A stretch of 64,000 nucleotides of DNA from an uncultured Duncaniella sp. (GTDB lineage Bacteria > Bacteroidota > Bacteroidia > Bacteroidales > Muribaculaceae): assembly GCA_910577255.1 (NCBI GenBank), contig CAJTMH010000001.1, positions 62,001-126,000 on the forward strand. The letters run 5' to 3'. The notes under the pieces are model-generated. The model was not told where the DNA came from. It did no database searches and saw only the letters and a program-made list of their open reading frames with translations. Shown here one piece after another: positions 1 through 9,154 of this stretch (positions within the stretch are counted from its first letter, which is position 1; the number at the start of each line of letters is the position of its first letter). The position numbers and the translations under genes were made by a program.

Positions 1-1383
1 ATGGCTCAGCAGATACAAGCAATCACAGGGGGTGACCTGTTTGAAATTGAGCCGGTCAACCCATATCCGACCTCATATACCCCATGCACTGAAGTAGCAT
101 TGGAGGAACGCGACAGCAATGCACGTCCCGCCATTAAAAACAGTGTGGCAAACTGGGATGAATATGATGTCGTGTTCCTTGGTGGCCCGGTGTGGTGGCA
201 TACCGCTCCCATGATTCTCCATACGTTTGCGGAAAGCTACGATTTTGAAGGGAAAACTGTTGTACCCTTTACAACCTACGCATCCACCTACCGTGATGAA
301 ACCCTGAAGGCTATCGTGGATATGACTCCCGATGCCGAGCATCTCGAAGGCCTGGGATTGACAAGCGGCTCAATCAACGAAAACCGCATACAGACTTGGA
401 TTGACCTCATCAACGAGCAATGGGCCAATCTCAATCCCGGAGGAGCGACATCACCGATGAACGGCATGGTAGAGCTATGGCAAAAAGGCAATATCCCCGG
501 ATTCAGGGAGAATGTCAATAATTCCGATGGCCCTGACTTTATGCCCAATATGCTTGTATATACAGTGCCTGAGAATGTTCAGCCCAAAGGAGCTGTGATG
601 ATCTGCCCCGGAGGAGCATTTGCCTTCCGCAGTATGCAGAACGAGGGCTACGACATAGCCGATATGCTTGTGCCGATGGGATACCAGTGCTTTATCGTTA
701 ACTACCGCATCAATCCTTATTCCATGCAGGCAAGCGCAACCGACCTGCAAAGGGCGATTCGCTATGTGAAAGCTCACGCTGAAGACTACCGCATCAATCC
801 TGAAAACATTGCGCTTGTCGGTTTCTCTGCCGGAGGTATATTGAACGGTGAAGTTCTCCTGAACTGGCGTGACCTTACCAATGGAACAGCTCTTGACAGC
901 TCATACCGTCCTGATGAACTCGACAATATTCCAGTTTCTGCATGTGCCGTAGGGATGATATATTCTTTTTATGGACGTTTGAGCGTATCAATGAATAATG
1001 TTGAGACACTTCGTGCTGCCAACCTTCCTCCTGCCTTCTATTGCTGGGGCACACGTGACGGTTTTGCCGGACAGTTTACACAAAACTCCGACGCATTGAA
1101 AGAAGCCGGCGTAAGAGTGGAGACCAAAGTGCTTGAAGGATATCCACATGGATATGGTAGCGGCGGTAATGCCTCAATTTGGGGAAATGACTTCGATGCC
1201 TTCCTCACCCCAATAATGCAAGGTAATCTTGTGGCCATAGAGGCAATTAATGCGGATAGGGTTGACAATATTGCTGAAATATACTACGATTTAAATGGAC
1301 GTGTTGTATCACCTGATACTATCCGAAAGGGCGGTATATACATCATGAAATCAGGTGTCAAGGCTACTAAAATAATCAGATAA
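1..1383 (+). CDS. Flavodoxin-like domain fused to alpha/beta-hydrolase (5' partial)
   Basis: The reading frame is open at base 1, so the N-terminus, including the FMN phosphate-binding loop, is probably outside the window. Residues 1-140 resemble the second half of a flavodoxin (FLGGPVWWHTAP around 59-70, as in FGxPxWW flavodoxins). Residues 180-410 are an alpha/beta-hydrolase of the acetyl-esterase type, with an oxyanion loop CPGGAFA near 202-208 and a nucleophile elbow GFSAGG with Ser276. The late YPHGYG segment supplies a plausible catalytic His. The last 45 residues form a tail (IYYDLNGRVV...GGIYIM...KATKIIR) like that of the SusF-like protein at 32768. The next gene starts 5 bp downstream, so it is probably cotranscribed with the redox genes that follow. 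A flavodoxin-esterase fusion is unusual. The substrate is unknown. Confidence 0.75.
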   Translation: MAQQIQAITGGDLFEIEPVNPYPTSYTPCTEVALEERDSNARPAIKNSVANWDEYDVVFLGGPVWWHTAPMILHTFAESYDFEGKTVVPFTTYASTYRDETLKAIVDMTPDAEHLEGLGLTSGSINENRIQTWIDLINEQWANLNPGGATSPMNGMVELWQKGNIPGFRENVNNSDGPDFMPNMLVYTVPENVQPKGAVMICPGGAFAFRSMQNEGYDIADMLVPMGYQCFIVNYRINPYSMQASATDLQRAIRYVKAHAEDYRINPENIALVGFSAGGILNGEVLLNWRDLTNGTALDSSYRPDELDNIPVSACAVGMIYSFYGRLSVSMNNVETLRAANLPPAFYCWGTRDGFAGQFTQNSDALKEAGVRVETKVLEGYPHGYGSGGNASIWGNDFDAFLTPIMQGNLVAIEAINADRVDNIAEIYYDLNGRVVSPDTIRKGGIYIMKSGVKATKIIR

Positions 1384-1388
1384 ATATA

Positions 1389-2399
1389 ATGACAGAAAGA
1401 AAACTTCGAAGTTTGACGGTGTCTCCTGTCGGCCTCGGATGTATGGGCATGAGCCACGCCTACGGTGCACCTGCTGATAAAAAGTCGATGAAAACACTCC
1501 TTGCAGATGCAGTGGAGATGGGCTACACATTGTTTGATACCGCTGAAATATACGGCACCGAGACAAATCCTCACGATAATGAGGAATTGCTTGGGGAAGC
1601 ATTGAAGCCTTACCGTGGTAAGATTGTGATCACAACAAAATTCGGCCTTACATTCGACAAATCCCATGAACCGGGGCCTTATCCGCTGATACCGGACTCA
1701 ACGCCCCATAGCATCAGGAAAGCAGTTGATGGCTCTCTACGTCGCTTGCAAACCGACCATATCGACCTATATCTGCAACACCGCATCGACCCTGATGTCG
1801 AGCCTGAGATTGTGGCAGAAACTATGGCGCAACTGATACAGGAGGGAAAGATACTCCATTGGGGCGTATCTGAAACTACTGAGGAATACCTGCGACGCGC
1901 CCATGCGGTATGCCCGGTTACGGCTATACAGAACCGCTATTCGATGATGGCACGATGGCACGAGGATATTTTCCCTACACTTGAGGAATTGAATATAGGC
2001 TTCATCGCGTTCTCTCCACTTGCCAACGGCCTGCTGTCCGATTTCTATACTGCCGACTCAAAATTTAATCCCAAGAATGATTATCGTGCGGCAATGCCAC
2101 AGTTCAGCAGGGAGAGTTTTGAGGAAAACGAGATGTTGTTTCAACTTATTCGACGAATCGCCGACGAAAAACACGCCACGCCGTCACAGATTTCCCTTGC
2201 GTGGATGCTGTGCAAGAAGCCATATATCGTGCCTATTCCCGGTACCCGGCACTTGTGTCGCCTGAAAGAGAACATCGGTGCTGCGGACATAAATCTGTCA
2301 ACAGATGAAGTCGAGGCTATCGACCACCAACTTGACAGCATACCGATGAGTGAAGTTTTTGGTGGCTCAAAAATTGTAGAATCACATGAGGTTAAATAA
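1389..2399 (+). CDS. Aldo/keto reductase (AKR superfamily)
   Basis: This 336-residue NADPH-dependent carbonyl reductase has the usual (beta/alpha)8 barrel length. The four catalytic residues of the superfamily are visible: Asp50 and Tyr55 in FDTAEIYG, Lys84 in TTKFG and His131 in LYLQHRID. The N-terminal LGCMGMSHAYG and the C-terminal PIPGTRHLCRLKENIGA cofactor-binding loop match the YajO/PLR-like branch. It begins 5 bp after the preceding stop and sits in a same-strand run of redox genes. It probably reduces aldehydes or ketones in the cytoplasm. The actual substrate cannot be read from sequence. Confidence 0.9.
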   Translation: MTERKLRSLTVSPVGLGCMGMSHAYGAPADKKSMKTLLADAVEMGYTLFDTAEIYGTETNPHDNEELLGEALKPYRGKIVITTKFGLTFDKSHEPGPYPLIPDSTPHSIRKAVDGSLRRLQTDHIDLYLQHRIDPDVEPEIVAETMAQLIQEGKILHWGVSETTEEYLRRAHAVCPVTAIQNRYSMMARWHEDIFPTLEELNIGFIAFSPLANGLLSDFYTADSKFNPKNDYRAAMPQFSRESFEENEMLFQLIRRIADEKHATPSQISLAWMLCKKPYIVPIPGTRHLCRLKENIGAADINLSTDEVEAIDHQLDSIPMSEVFGGSKIVESHEVK

Positions 2400-2431
2400 T
2401 TTTGCGCAACAGTGAAAATAAAATTATTGAT

Positions 2432-3145
2432 ATGACACCAAAAGTAATATGCCATATAATGAGCTCAGTGGACGGTCGCCTATTGCCCGGACGGTGGACG
2501 GCTCCTTTTGACGGCACAAACCCATCAGAACTTTTCAAAGAATACGCAGCTATCGGCAAAAGCCTGGGTGCTGACGCATGGATGTTCGGAAAGGCGACTA
2601 CCCGCGAGGCTTTTCCGTATAAATTTATGCCTAAAGGCGAACCGGTGGGCGAAAGCGGAAAGGTCTTTATGGGCAACCGGACTTCATCGAGACTGTTTAT
2701 CATCATAGATCCTGATGCCGATATTTTTTTCACAGCTGATCAGTTACGTGGTGACAATATCCTGGTCATACTCGGAATAAATGCAACTACCGATTATCTT
2801 TCTGCTCTTGAAGAAAAAGGTATTTCGTATCTTGTGGTGGATGATACCGGCAATCTTCGTAATGTGTTTACTCTGGTTAAGCATTATTTCAAAGTTGAGG
2901 CTATTTCCTTGCAGGGAGGAGGAATAATCGATGGCGCGATGCTCGCACAGGGACTTATCAATGAGTTGAGCCTTGTGATTTATCCCGGAATAGACGGACT
3001 TTCCACAGCACCGTCAATCTTTGAATACCTCGGCAATTCGGAGGAACATCCGGCCGATGGGCAGGCTCTTGAGCTTATCTCAATAGAGCAAAAGCCTCAT
3101 GGCATTGTCTGGTTACGTTACAAATTCCATAATTTACCGGAGTAA
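2432..3145 (+). CDS. RibD C-terminal/dihydrofolate-reductase-like reductase
   Basis: The protein has 237 residues from the ATG at 2432. A TTG further upstream is in frame but is a less likely start. The N-terminal CHIMSSVDGRL and the later SLQGGGIIDGAML and ELSLVIYPGIDG segments are typical of the RibD C-terminal fold, which reduces pyrimidine or pterin-like substrates with NADPH. There is no N-terminal deaminase domain, so this is a stand-alone reductase rather than a full riboflavin RibD. It lies between an aldo/keto reductase and an alcohol dehydrogenase, with a 6-bp gap to the latter. Such stand-alone proteins are often annotated dihydrofolate reductase family; the substrate is unknown. 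Confidence 0.82.
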   Translation: MTPKVICHIMSSVDGRLLPGRWTAPFDGTNPSELFKEYAAIGKSLGADAWMFGKATTREAFPYKFMPKGEPVGESGKVFMGNRTSSRLFIIIDPDADIFFTADQLRGDNILVILGINATTDYLSALEEKGISYLVVDDTGNLRNVFTLVKHYFKVEAISLQGGGIIDGAMLAQGLINELSLVIYPGIDGLSTAPSIFEYLGNSEEHPADGQALELISIEQKPHGIVWLRYKFHNLPE

Positions 3146-3151
3146 TCAATC

Positions 3152-4285
3152 ATGAAAGGATTTTCAATATTGGCAGGTATCGCAATGGTATTGGTTTCTG
3201 CCACAGGATTGCAAGCACAGGATTCAATCCCGACAAAAGGCTTTGCAGCTTTCGATGAAATGGGCGTGTTCAAGCCTTACGAGTTCAACCGTCATGCTGT
3301 CGGTGATGATGAGATACAGATTGAAATACTTTATTCTGGTATTTGTCACAGTGACCTGCATAATGTTCACGGCGACTGGCGCAAGGAGGAATATCCAATG
3401 GTTCCGGGACACGAGATTGCAGGAAAAGTTGTCAAAGTGGGCAAAAATGTAACAAAATTCAAAGTCGGAGATTATGCCGGCGTGGACTGCATAATCAACT
3501 CATGCCATGAATGTGATTTCTGCAAGAATGGGCAGGAGCATTATTGCAGCCACACAGTTTCAACTTACCACGACCATGACCCTTATCATAATAATGAACG
3601 TACACAGGGCGGTTATTCCAATAACTATGTAATATCGGAGGATTACGCGATACTCATTCCGCAAAATGCTGATTTGTCAAAAGTAGCCCCATTACTGTGT
3701 GCCGGAATTACAACCTATTCGCCAATTAAATTTGCCGGTGTTAAAGCCGGCGATAAAGTAGGAGTTGCAGGGTTTGGTGGACTGGGCTATATGGCAGTTC
3801 GTTATCTCAAACATCTTGGTGCTGATGTTACAGTATTTGATTTGACTGAGGATAAGCGTGAAGATGCCTCCAAACTTGGTGCTGAACGATATGTGAATGT
3901 TAATAATGCTGATGAAATGGCAGGACTTGACAATACATTCGATTTTATCATCAGTACCATTCCCACCAACTATGACCCAATTCAATACATGAAAATGTTG
4001 AAATGGAACGGACAGATGTGCATCGTCGGTATTCCCTCAAACGAGGATATGCCGACAATCTCAATGCGTTCTTTCATCGGAATGGCTGACCGTAGGCTTT
4101 TCGGCTCTCGCATAGGTAGTATTCCTGAAACGCAGGAGGCTATCAACTTCTCAGTAGAAAACGACATCTATCCCGAAGTTGAGATAATTCCGGCTGATGC
4201 GGAAAAGATAACCGAGGCATACGACAAAGTGCGTGATGGCAAAGTCAAGTTCCGCTATGTCATTGATATGTCAACTCTAAAATAA
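3152..4285 (+). CDS. Zinc-dependent alcohol dehydrogenase with N-terminal signal peptide
   Basis: This 377-residue medium-chain dehydrogenase is of the YahK/cinnamyl-alcohol type. Catalytic zinc ligands are visible in SGICHSDLHN (Cys) and GHE, with the four-cysteine structural zinc lobe in CHECDFCKNGQEHYC. The nucleotide-binding glycine run is GFGGLGYMAVRYLKHLGA. The first 23 residues are a convincing signal peptide (MKGFSILAGIAMVLVSATG, then LQAQD), absent from cytoplasmic relatives. Export of an NAD(P)H-dependent enzyme is odd, because the cofactor is not expected in the periplasm. It may be a Tat/Sec gene fusion, or the periplasmic form may have another role. Cotranscription with its neighbours is likely (6-bp and 9-bp gaps). 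Confidence 0.88.
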   Translation: MKGFSILAGIAMVLVSATGLQAQDSIPTKGFAAFDEMGVFKPYEFNRHAVGDDEIQIEILYSGICHSDLHNVHGDWRKEEYPMVPGHEIAGKVVKVGKNVTKFKVGDYAGVDCIINSCHECDFCKNGQEHYCSHTVSTYHDHDPYHNNERTQGGYSNNYVISEDYAILIPQNADLSKVAPLLCAGITTYSPIKFAGVKAGDKVGVAGFGGLGYMAVRYLKHLGADVTVFDLTEDKREDASKLGAERYVNVNNADEMAGLDNTFDFIISTIPTNYDPIQYMKMLKWNGQMCIVGIPSNEDMPTISMRSFIGMADRRLFGSRIGSIPETQEAINFSVENDIYPEVEIIPADAEKITEAYDKVRDGKVKFRYVIDMSTLK

Positions 4286-4294
4286 TAATACTTT

Positions 4295-5506
4295 ATGGGA
4301 GAATATACTCAAAGCAGAATGACTGCTGTTCTGGATAAGGACAAGACAAACAAGGCGAATTACACTTGCAGTAACTTCCATTTCCAGACACCTATAAATG
4401 TATATTTTGGCAAAGATGCCGTATCGCATCTACCTGAATTGCTGAATGGTAAGGAAAATGTCCTGCTCGTGTATGGCGGTGGCTCAGCAAAACGAAATGG
4501 AGCGTATGATGCCATTGTTTCCGAATTGCGGGCAAATGGCATAAGATGGTTTGACTTACCTGATTGTATCGGACCTCATTACGCCTTTGTCAAAAAGGGT
4601 ATAGAGATATGCCGAAGCAACAATGTGGAATGTGTGATAGGAATTGGCGGCTGCTCCTGCATGGATATTGCCAAGATGATAGCTTTCGGAGCAAAGCATG
4701 ACGACATCTGGGATTATCTTACATTTAAGAAACCGGTGACCGGAAAAGAAGACAGGCTTCTCATCGGAAGTGTTCCGACATATCCCTCCGGTGGTTCGGA
4801 AGCAGATGCCTCGGCGGAGATTGACGATCTTGAAACCGGTGAACACGGCTCATTATATGGCTTCTTTGCCGACTTTTCACTGCTTAATCCGGAGTTTACG
4901 TTTACTCTTGATGCCGTGCAAAGTGCATACGCCGGGGCTGTGACATTCATTCAGGCAAGTGTTCCGTTTCTTGGCGGCTCATTCCCATTGACTGACAGGT
5001 TTGGGCTAAGCATCATGAACACCGTGCGTGACAGTATAAAAGCCGTTCAGTCGAATCCGACTGATTACGAAGCCCGTGCCGCTCAGATGTGGGCTTCGGC
5101 AATGACTACAAGCAAACTGCTGTATTGTGGCAAGCAGTTATCATGGTGTTTCAGCCTTTATAATGATGTTGAGATTATCCGCCTCTGTATGCCGTTGCAT
5201 TACCGACAGGCATTTACAGTCCTGTTTCCGGAATGGCTCAGAACCATAGCCATACATCATGGTGAAGATGTCAAACGCTATATATGCTCGATATTTCCGG
5301 ATAGCACTGAATCTGACGGCAATATTATCAACTATGGCTGTGACATGCTCAAAGCATATTTCAAAAACATCGGTTTGCCGACAAGTTATTCGGAATATGG
5401 CAAAGTGCCTGACGATGCTACATTGCACAATGCGGCGGAGCAACTTGCGGGCGACAGTGCTTTGTCCGTTGATGAACTTGTGGATATGTTTAAGGCTTGC
5501 CTGTAA
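4295..5506 (+). CDS. Degenerate iron-type alcohol dehydrogenase (probable pseudoenzyme)
   Basis: This 403-residue member of the group III (iron-type) alcohol dehydrogenases is related to the butanol dehydrogenase-like proteins at 6489 and 22812. The N-terminal half keeps the fold (NVYFGKDAV, LLVYGGGSAKRNG). The cofactor loop GGGS of the relatives is GGCSCMDIAK here. The metal site is largely lost: the aligned GxFDTxSHxME segment reads AGAVTFIQASV (Asp to Val, His to Gln), and the HMIxH segment reads SLYND (His to Asp). Only the last His (PLHYRQ) remains. Catalysis by the usual mechanism is therefore unlikely. It may be a partner subunit or binding protein for the intact paralogue two genes downstream. 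Confidence 0.8.
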   Translation: MGEYTQSRMTAVLDKDKTNKANYTCSNFHFQTPINVYFGKDAVSHLPELLNGKENVLLVYGGGSAKRNGAYDAIVSELRANGIRWFDLPDCIGPHYAFVKKGIEICRSNNVECVIGIGGCSCMDIAKMIAFGAKHDDIWDYLTFKKPVTGKEDRLLIGSVPTYPSGGSEADASAEIDDLETGEHGSLYGFFADFSLLNPEFTFTLDAVQSAYAGAVTFIQASVPFLGGSFPLTDRFGLSIMNTVRDSIKAVQSNPTDYEARAAQMWASAMTTSKLLYCGKQLSWCFSLYNDVEIIRLCMPLHYRQAFTVLFPEWLRTIAIHHGEDVKRYICSIFPDSTESDGNIINYGCDMLKAYFKNIGLPTSYSEYGKVPDDATLHNAAEQLAGDSALSVDELVDMFKACL

Positions 5507-5515
5507 TAAGATAGC

Positions 5516-6478
5516 ATGAATCACGTAATCGCCATATTGAAAAACTGGACGCTGCCAATAAGTATAACAATGGGGACATTGGTGTTTCTGATGTTCCATT
5601 GCATAAATGTATTGGCTCCATTGAAGGCTCCGGTTGAAAGTTTTGTCGGATTCTTTATCCCGACATTGGTGTTTGTGATGCTGTTCATTACATTCTGCAA
5701 AATTAACCCTTGCCACATGCAGATAAAGAAATGGCATTTGATTCTTGTGCTGTTCCAAATATTGTCATGTGTGCTGATTGCAGCTGTATTATTTTTCTAT
5801 CCATCATTCCCTTACAGAATAGGAGCTGAAGGAGCGATGGTGTGTCTTATTGCTCCGACAGCAACCGCAGCGGCAGTAATAACAGGAAAGTTGGGAGGTA
5901 ATGAAGCCTCACTCACATCATATACAATCATCAGCAATATGGCTGCGGCGGTGTCGATACCGGTTATTTTCCCTCTTATAGAAGGTCGTGGCGATGCAAC
6001 ATTCATTCAGCAGTTGATGGTTATAAGCCGACAAGTATTCCCTTTGCTCATCTTTCCTTTTTTTCTCGCTTGGGGCATACGCTTGTTTTTACCCAAACTG
6101 TTAGAGATCATTCTTAAACATTGCGGCTCACTCGCATTCTATCTCTGGGGGATTGCCCTGATGGTTGTTGTCGGTCAGACGCTACGGTCTTTGGCTAACA
6201 GTGATGCAAGCCATGCAACAATATGGACCCTTGCGATAATTGGTTTCCTGACGTGCGGCATACAATTTGCTGCCGGAAAAATCATTGGCGGTTGCTATAA
6301 TGACCGAATAAGTGGCGGTCAGGGGCTTGGGCAGAAGAACACAGTATTTGCAATATGGATTTCATATACCTATCTTTTGCCAGTCACATCTATTGCTCCG
6401 AGTAGTTATATCCTATGGCAGAACATCATAAACAGTTGGCAACTGTGGCATTATAACAAGAAACAATCAAAAAAATAA
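5516..6478 (+). CDS. BASS-family-like membrane transporter (sodium/bile-acid symporter type)
   Basis: This 320-residue polytopic inner-membrane protein has about nine or ten hydrophobic segments. CLIAPTATAAAVITGKLGGN in the middle and GQGLGQKNTVFAIWISYTY near the C-terminus resemble the two crossover regions of bile-acid:sodium symporter (BASS) and Acr3-type transporters. The family carries organic anions. It begins 9 bp after the degenerate dehydrogenase and is followed 10 bp later by an intact one, so it probably moves the substrate or product of this redox operon. The C-terminal KKQSKK tail is expected on the cytoplasmic side. The substrate is unknown; the assignment rests on motif pattern only. 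Confidence 0.7.
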   Translation: MNHVIAILKNWTLPISITMGTLVFLMFHCINVLAPLKAPVESFVGFFIPTLVFVMLFITFCKINPCHMQIKKWHLILVLFQILSCVLIAAVLFFYPSFPYRIGAEGAMVCLIAPTATAAAVITGKLGGNEASLTSYTIISNMAAAVSIPVIFPLIEGRGDATFIQQLMVISRQVFPLLIFPFFLAWGIRLFLPKLLEIILKHCGSLAFYLWGIALMVVVGQTLRSLANSDASHATIWTLAIIGFLTCGIQFAAGKIIGGCYNDRISGGQGLGQKNTVFAIWISYTYLLPVTSIAPSSYILWQNIINSWQLWHYNKKQSKK

Positions 6479-6488
6479 ATCATATCAA

Positions 6489-7643
6489 ATGGAAAAATTC
6501 ACATATCAATATCCCGTAAAGCAATACTTCGGGAAAGGATGTGCCGAAGAGGCACTGAAAAAAGAAATGCCTGATATGGGCGGTGTTGTCATGCTTGCCT
6601 ATGGCGGCGGGTCACTGAAACGCACCGGTCTGTATGACAAAATCCGAGGCTGGCTTGAAGAAGCCGGAAAGACAGTTGTGGATTTCGGTGGCATCATGCC
6701 CAATCCGACTTACGCCAAAGTTAAGGAAGGAGCAGAGGTCGTCCGTAAAGAAGGCGTGGACTTCATTCTCGCCGTTGGTGGCGGTTCGGTAATCGACTGC
6801 TGCAAGATTATCTCCGCTCAGGCAAAGACTGACGAAGATGTGTGGGATATGTTCTATAATGAACACCGCCTGCCTGCTGAGTTTGTTCCCTGCGGTGCTG
6901 TCGTTACGGCATCCGGAACCGGTGCGGAACAGAACAACGGAGCTGTGATAACCCACGAGGAAAAGAAACTCAAGCAGGCTCTTTTCGGAGCGTTCCACCG
7001 TTTTGCGGTTCTTGACAGTGACCTTACGCTCACTCTCCCGATGAAACAGGTAATAAGCGGGGCTTTCGACACTCTGAGCCACTGCATGGAAACTTATATG
7101 GGGCAGCCGTTCCCCACCAATGTGTCTGATGAAATCAACGAGGCGATAATGCGAAACGTGATTAAAAATATCCGTACACTTATAGCAAATACTGATGATG
7201 ACTTTGCCCGTGGCGAGTTGATGTGGGACTCCGCAATGGCGGAAAACGGAATGTTGAAACTCGGCAAAATGACCGACTTCCAATGCCACATGATTGAACA
7301 CGCTGTGGGTGCTTACACTGACTGCAACCACGGCCAGGGTCTTGCAGTGATACACCCCGCGCTTTACCGTCACTATCTGCCTGAAGGCGTATCGAAACTG
7401 GCGCGGATGGCACGCGAGGTATGGGGCGTTCACGACAATGACGATTTGCGTGCGGCAAATACAGGTATCGATCTTCTTGAAGACTTTATTCAGGAAATTG
7501 GTATGCCTACACGTTGGAGTCAGATGGGTATCACTGATGAAAAGGTGTTGCGCGATTCCGCCGACAGCTGCGTGCTTACTCCCGGCTGCTGCAAGAAGTT
7601 TACCCGCGATGAAATCTTTGAAATACTGAAAGGGCAACTTTGA
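6489..7643 (+). CDS. Iron-containing alcohol dehydrogenase (butanol dehydrogenase/YqhD-like)
   Basis: This 384-residue group III dehydrogenase, NADPH-linked in close families, probably reduces aldehydes to alcohols. The cofactor motif AVGGGSVIDCCKII and the metal-ligand segments GAFDTLSHCMETY (Asp, His), QCHMIEHAVGAY (His) and DCNHGQGLA (His) are all intact, unlike the paralogue at 4295. The start follows BASS-like transporter by 10 bp. The long reading frame on the opposite strand of this gene is a shadow of its codon pattern. It is the last gene before a 92-bp gap, so the operon may be re-initiated at 7736. Confidence 0.92.
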   Translation: MEKFTYQYPVKQYFGKGCAEEALKKEMPDMGGVVMLAYGGGSLKRTGLYDKIRGWLEEAGKTVVDFGGIMPNPTYAKVKEGAEVVRKEGVDFILAVGGGSVIDCCKIISAQAKTDEDVWDMFYNEHRLPAEFVPCGAVVTASGTGAEQNNGAVITHEEKKLKQALFGAFHRFAVLDSDLTLTLPMKQVISGAFDTLSHCMETYMGQPFPTNVSDEINEAIMRNVIKNIRTLIANTDDDFARGELMWDSAMAENGMLKLGKMTDFQCHMIEHAVGAYTDCNHGQGLAVIHPALYRHYLPEGVSKLARMAREVWGVHDNDDLRAANTGIDLLEDFIQEIGMPTRWSQMGITDEKVLRDSADSCVLTPGCCKKFTRDEIFEILKGQL

Positions 7644-7735
7644 TAACGGCAAAAAATGCAAACCTTACCGAAATTTGTACTAAGCAAAGGCTTAATATGA
7701 TTGTTTAATTTACAGGTAAAATAAAAATTATATAT

Positions 7736-8575
7736 ATGAAAACCGTTACATTAAATAATGGGGTAGTGATGCCCCAGATTGGCTATGGAGTTTATCAAGT
7801 GACTCCCGAAGAGTGTGAACGATGTGTTACCGATGCGTTACGTGTCGGTTACCGTATGGTTGATACAGCCCAAGTCTATCACAACGAGGAAGGCGTTGGA
7901 GCTGCAGTGAAGAAAAGCGGTATTCCACGCGATGAACTTTTCCTTGTGTCAAAAGTTTGGATTTCCAATTACGGTTACGAAAAGGCTAAAGCGTCAATTG
8001 ATGAAAGTTTGCGCAAACTCGGCACGGATTACATCGATCTTATGCTTCTGCACCAACCATTCTGTGACCGCTATGGAGCATATCGAGCTCTTGAAGCAGC
8101 CTATAAAGAGGGTAAAGTCCGTGCAATCGGTGTAAGCAATTTCTACCCCGACCATTTCATAGATCTCGCAAGTAATGTGGAGATTATTCCGGCAGTCAAT
8201 CAAATTGAAGCCCATGTGTTCGACCAGCAGATTGAAGCCCAGGGTTATATGAAGGAGTTCGGCACTTATATGATGGCATGGGCACCTCTTGCCGAAGGTC
8301 GCAACAATTTCTTTACCAACCCGGTGCTTGAAAACATCGGCAAGAAATATGGCAAATCTGTCGCTCAGGTAGCTCTCCGTTGGCTCATTCAGCGCGATGT
8401 GATTATCATCCCGAAGTCAGTTCATGTGGAGCGTATGCAGCAGAACCTCGACATATTCGACTTTGAACTGTCGCAGGAGGATATGGCGGCAATCGCAGCT
8501 CTTGATACAAAACAGAGTCTGTTCTTCGATCATCACGCGCCCGAGGTTGTGAAGATGTTCATGGGCTGGAGATAA
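7736..8575 (+). CDS. Aldo/keto reductase, 2,5-diketo-gluconate reductase type
   Basis: This 279-residue AKR5-like enzyme is shorter than the AKR at 1389. Its catalytic set reads VDTAQVYHNE (Asp, Tyr), LVSKVW (Lys) and LMLLHQPF (His). AIGVSNFYPDH and VNQIEAHVF are standard barrel elements, and IIPKSVHVERMQQNLDIFDF is the NADPH-binding C-terminal loop. The 92 bp before it contain no promoter I trust. The flavin reductase gene follows after 2 bp, indicating translational coupling. Likely role: cytoplasmic reduction of small aldehydes or keto sugars. Confidence 0.92.
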   Translation: MKTVTLNNGVVMPQIGYGVYQVTPEECERCVTDALRVGYRMVDTAQVYHNEEGVGAAVKKSGIPRDELFLVSKVWISNYGYEKAKASIDESLRKLGTDYIDLMLLHQPFCDRYGAYRALEAAYKEGKVRAIGVSNFYPDHFIDLASNVEIIPAVNQIEAHVFDQQIEAQGYMKEFGTYMMAWAPLAEGRNNFFTNPVLENIGKKYGKSVAQVALRWLIQRDVIIIPKSVHVERMQQNLDIFDFELSQEDMAAIAALDTKQSLFFDHHAPEVVKMFMGWR

Positions 8576-8577
8576 GA

Positions 8578-9150
8578 ATGGTTATGAAAAAGAATTTCAC
8601 AAACAGAACCATCGTAACACCGTTGCCTGTCCTGATTGTTGCCACCTATGATGAAAACGGTGTGCCTGATGCGATGAACGCCGCATGGGGTGGTCAATGT
8701 AGTTATCACGAGGTTGCTCTCAATCTTGCTGTGGGTCACAAAACAACCGAGAATATCCGTGCAAACAAGGCTTTCACTCTAAGCATCGGAACGGTTGACA
8801 CCATGCTATTGTGTGATTTCTTCGGACTCGTATCCGGACGAAAGGAAAACAAGATTGAGAAAGCAGGTGTAACAGCTGTAAAGAGTGAATTTGTCAATGC
8901 ACCTGTGATTACCGAATTTCCATTGACAATGGAATGTGAGGTTATATCAATCAACGATGAACTCGGCGAAACCCGAGTTGTCGGCAAAGTCGTCAATCTT
9001 CAGGCGGAAGAAAACCTGTTCAATGAAGCCGGACAACTGGATTATTCACTGCTTCGTCCAATCTCATACGATTCTGAAACACGCAGTTATCGTGAACTGG
9101 GAGGCATAATAGGTAAGGCATTCCATGATGGATCACAACTAATCAAATAA
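8578..9150 (+). CDS. Flavin reductase-like protein (FMN-binding split barrel)
   Basis: This 190-residue protein of the flavoredoxin/flavin-reductase family binds FMN in a split barrel. Recognisable elements are PLPVLIVATYDENGVPDAMNA, the AWGG segment, HKTTENIRANKAFTLSI and the C-terminal GGIIGKAF. It begins 2 bp after the AKR stop, and ATG codons at 8578 and 8584 are both possible starts. The family passes electrons from NAD(P)H to flavin or flavoproteins, which fits the flavodoxin encoded 4 bp downstream. The partner is inferred from position only. Confidence 0.85.
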   Translation: MVMKKNFTNRTIVTPLPVLIVATYDENGVPDAMNAAWGGQCSYHEVALNLAVGHKTTENIRANKAFTLSIGTVDTMLLCDFFGLVSGRKENKIEKAGVTAVKSEFVNAPVITEFPLTMECEVISINDELGETRVVGKVVNLQAEENLFNEAGQLDYSLLRPISYDSETRSYRELGGIIGKAFHDGSQLIK

Positions 9151-9154
9151 TAGA

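Noticed and set aside
5141..5758. 205-codon minus-strand frame across the ends of 4295 and 5516
   Set aside because: It spans two well-supported plus-strand genes and shows no family motif.
6612..7661. Long open frame (about 349 codons) on the strand opposite the iron-type dehydrogenase
   Set aside because: It mirrors codon structure of a clearly real gene, has no recognisable motif and runs through the catalytic region in antisense.
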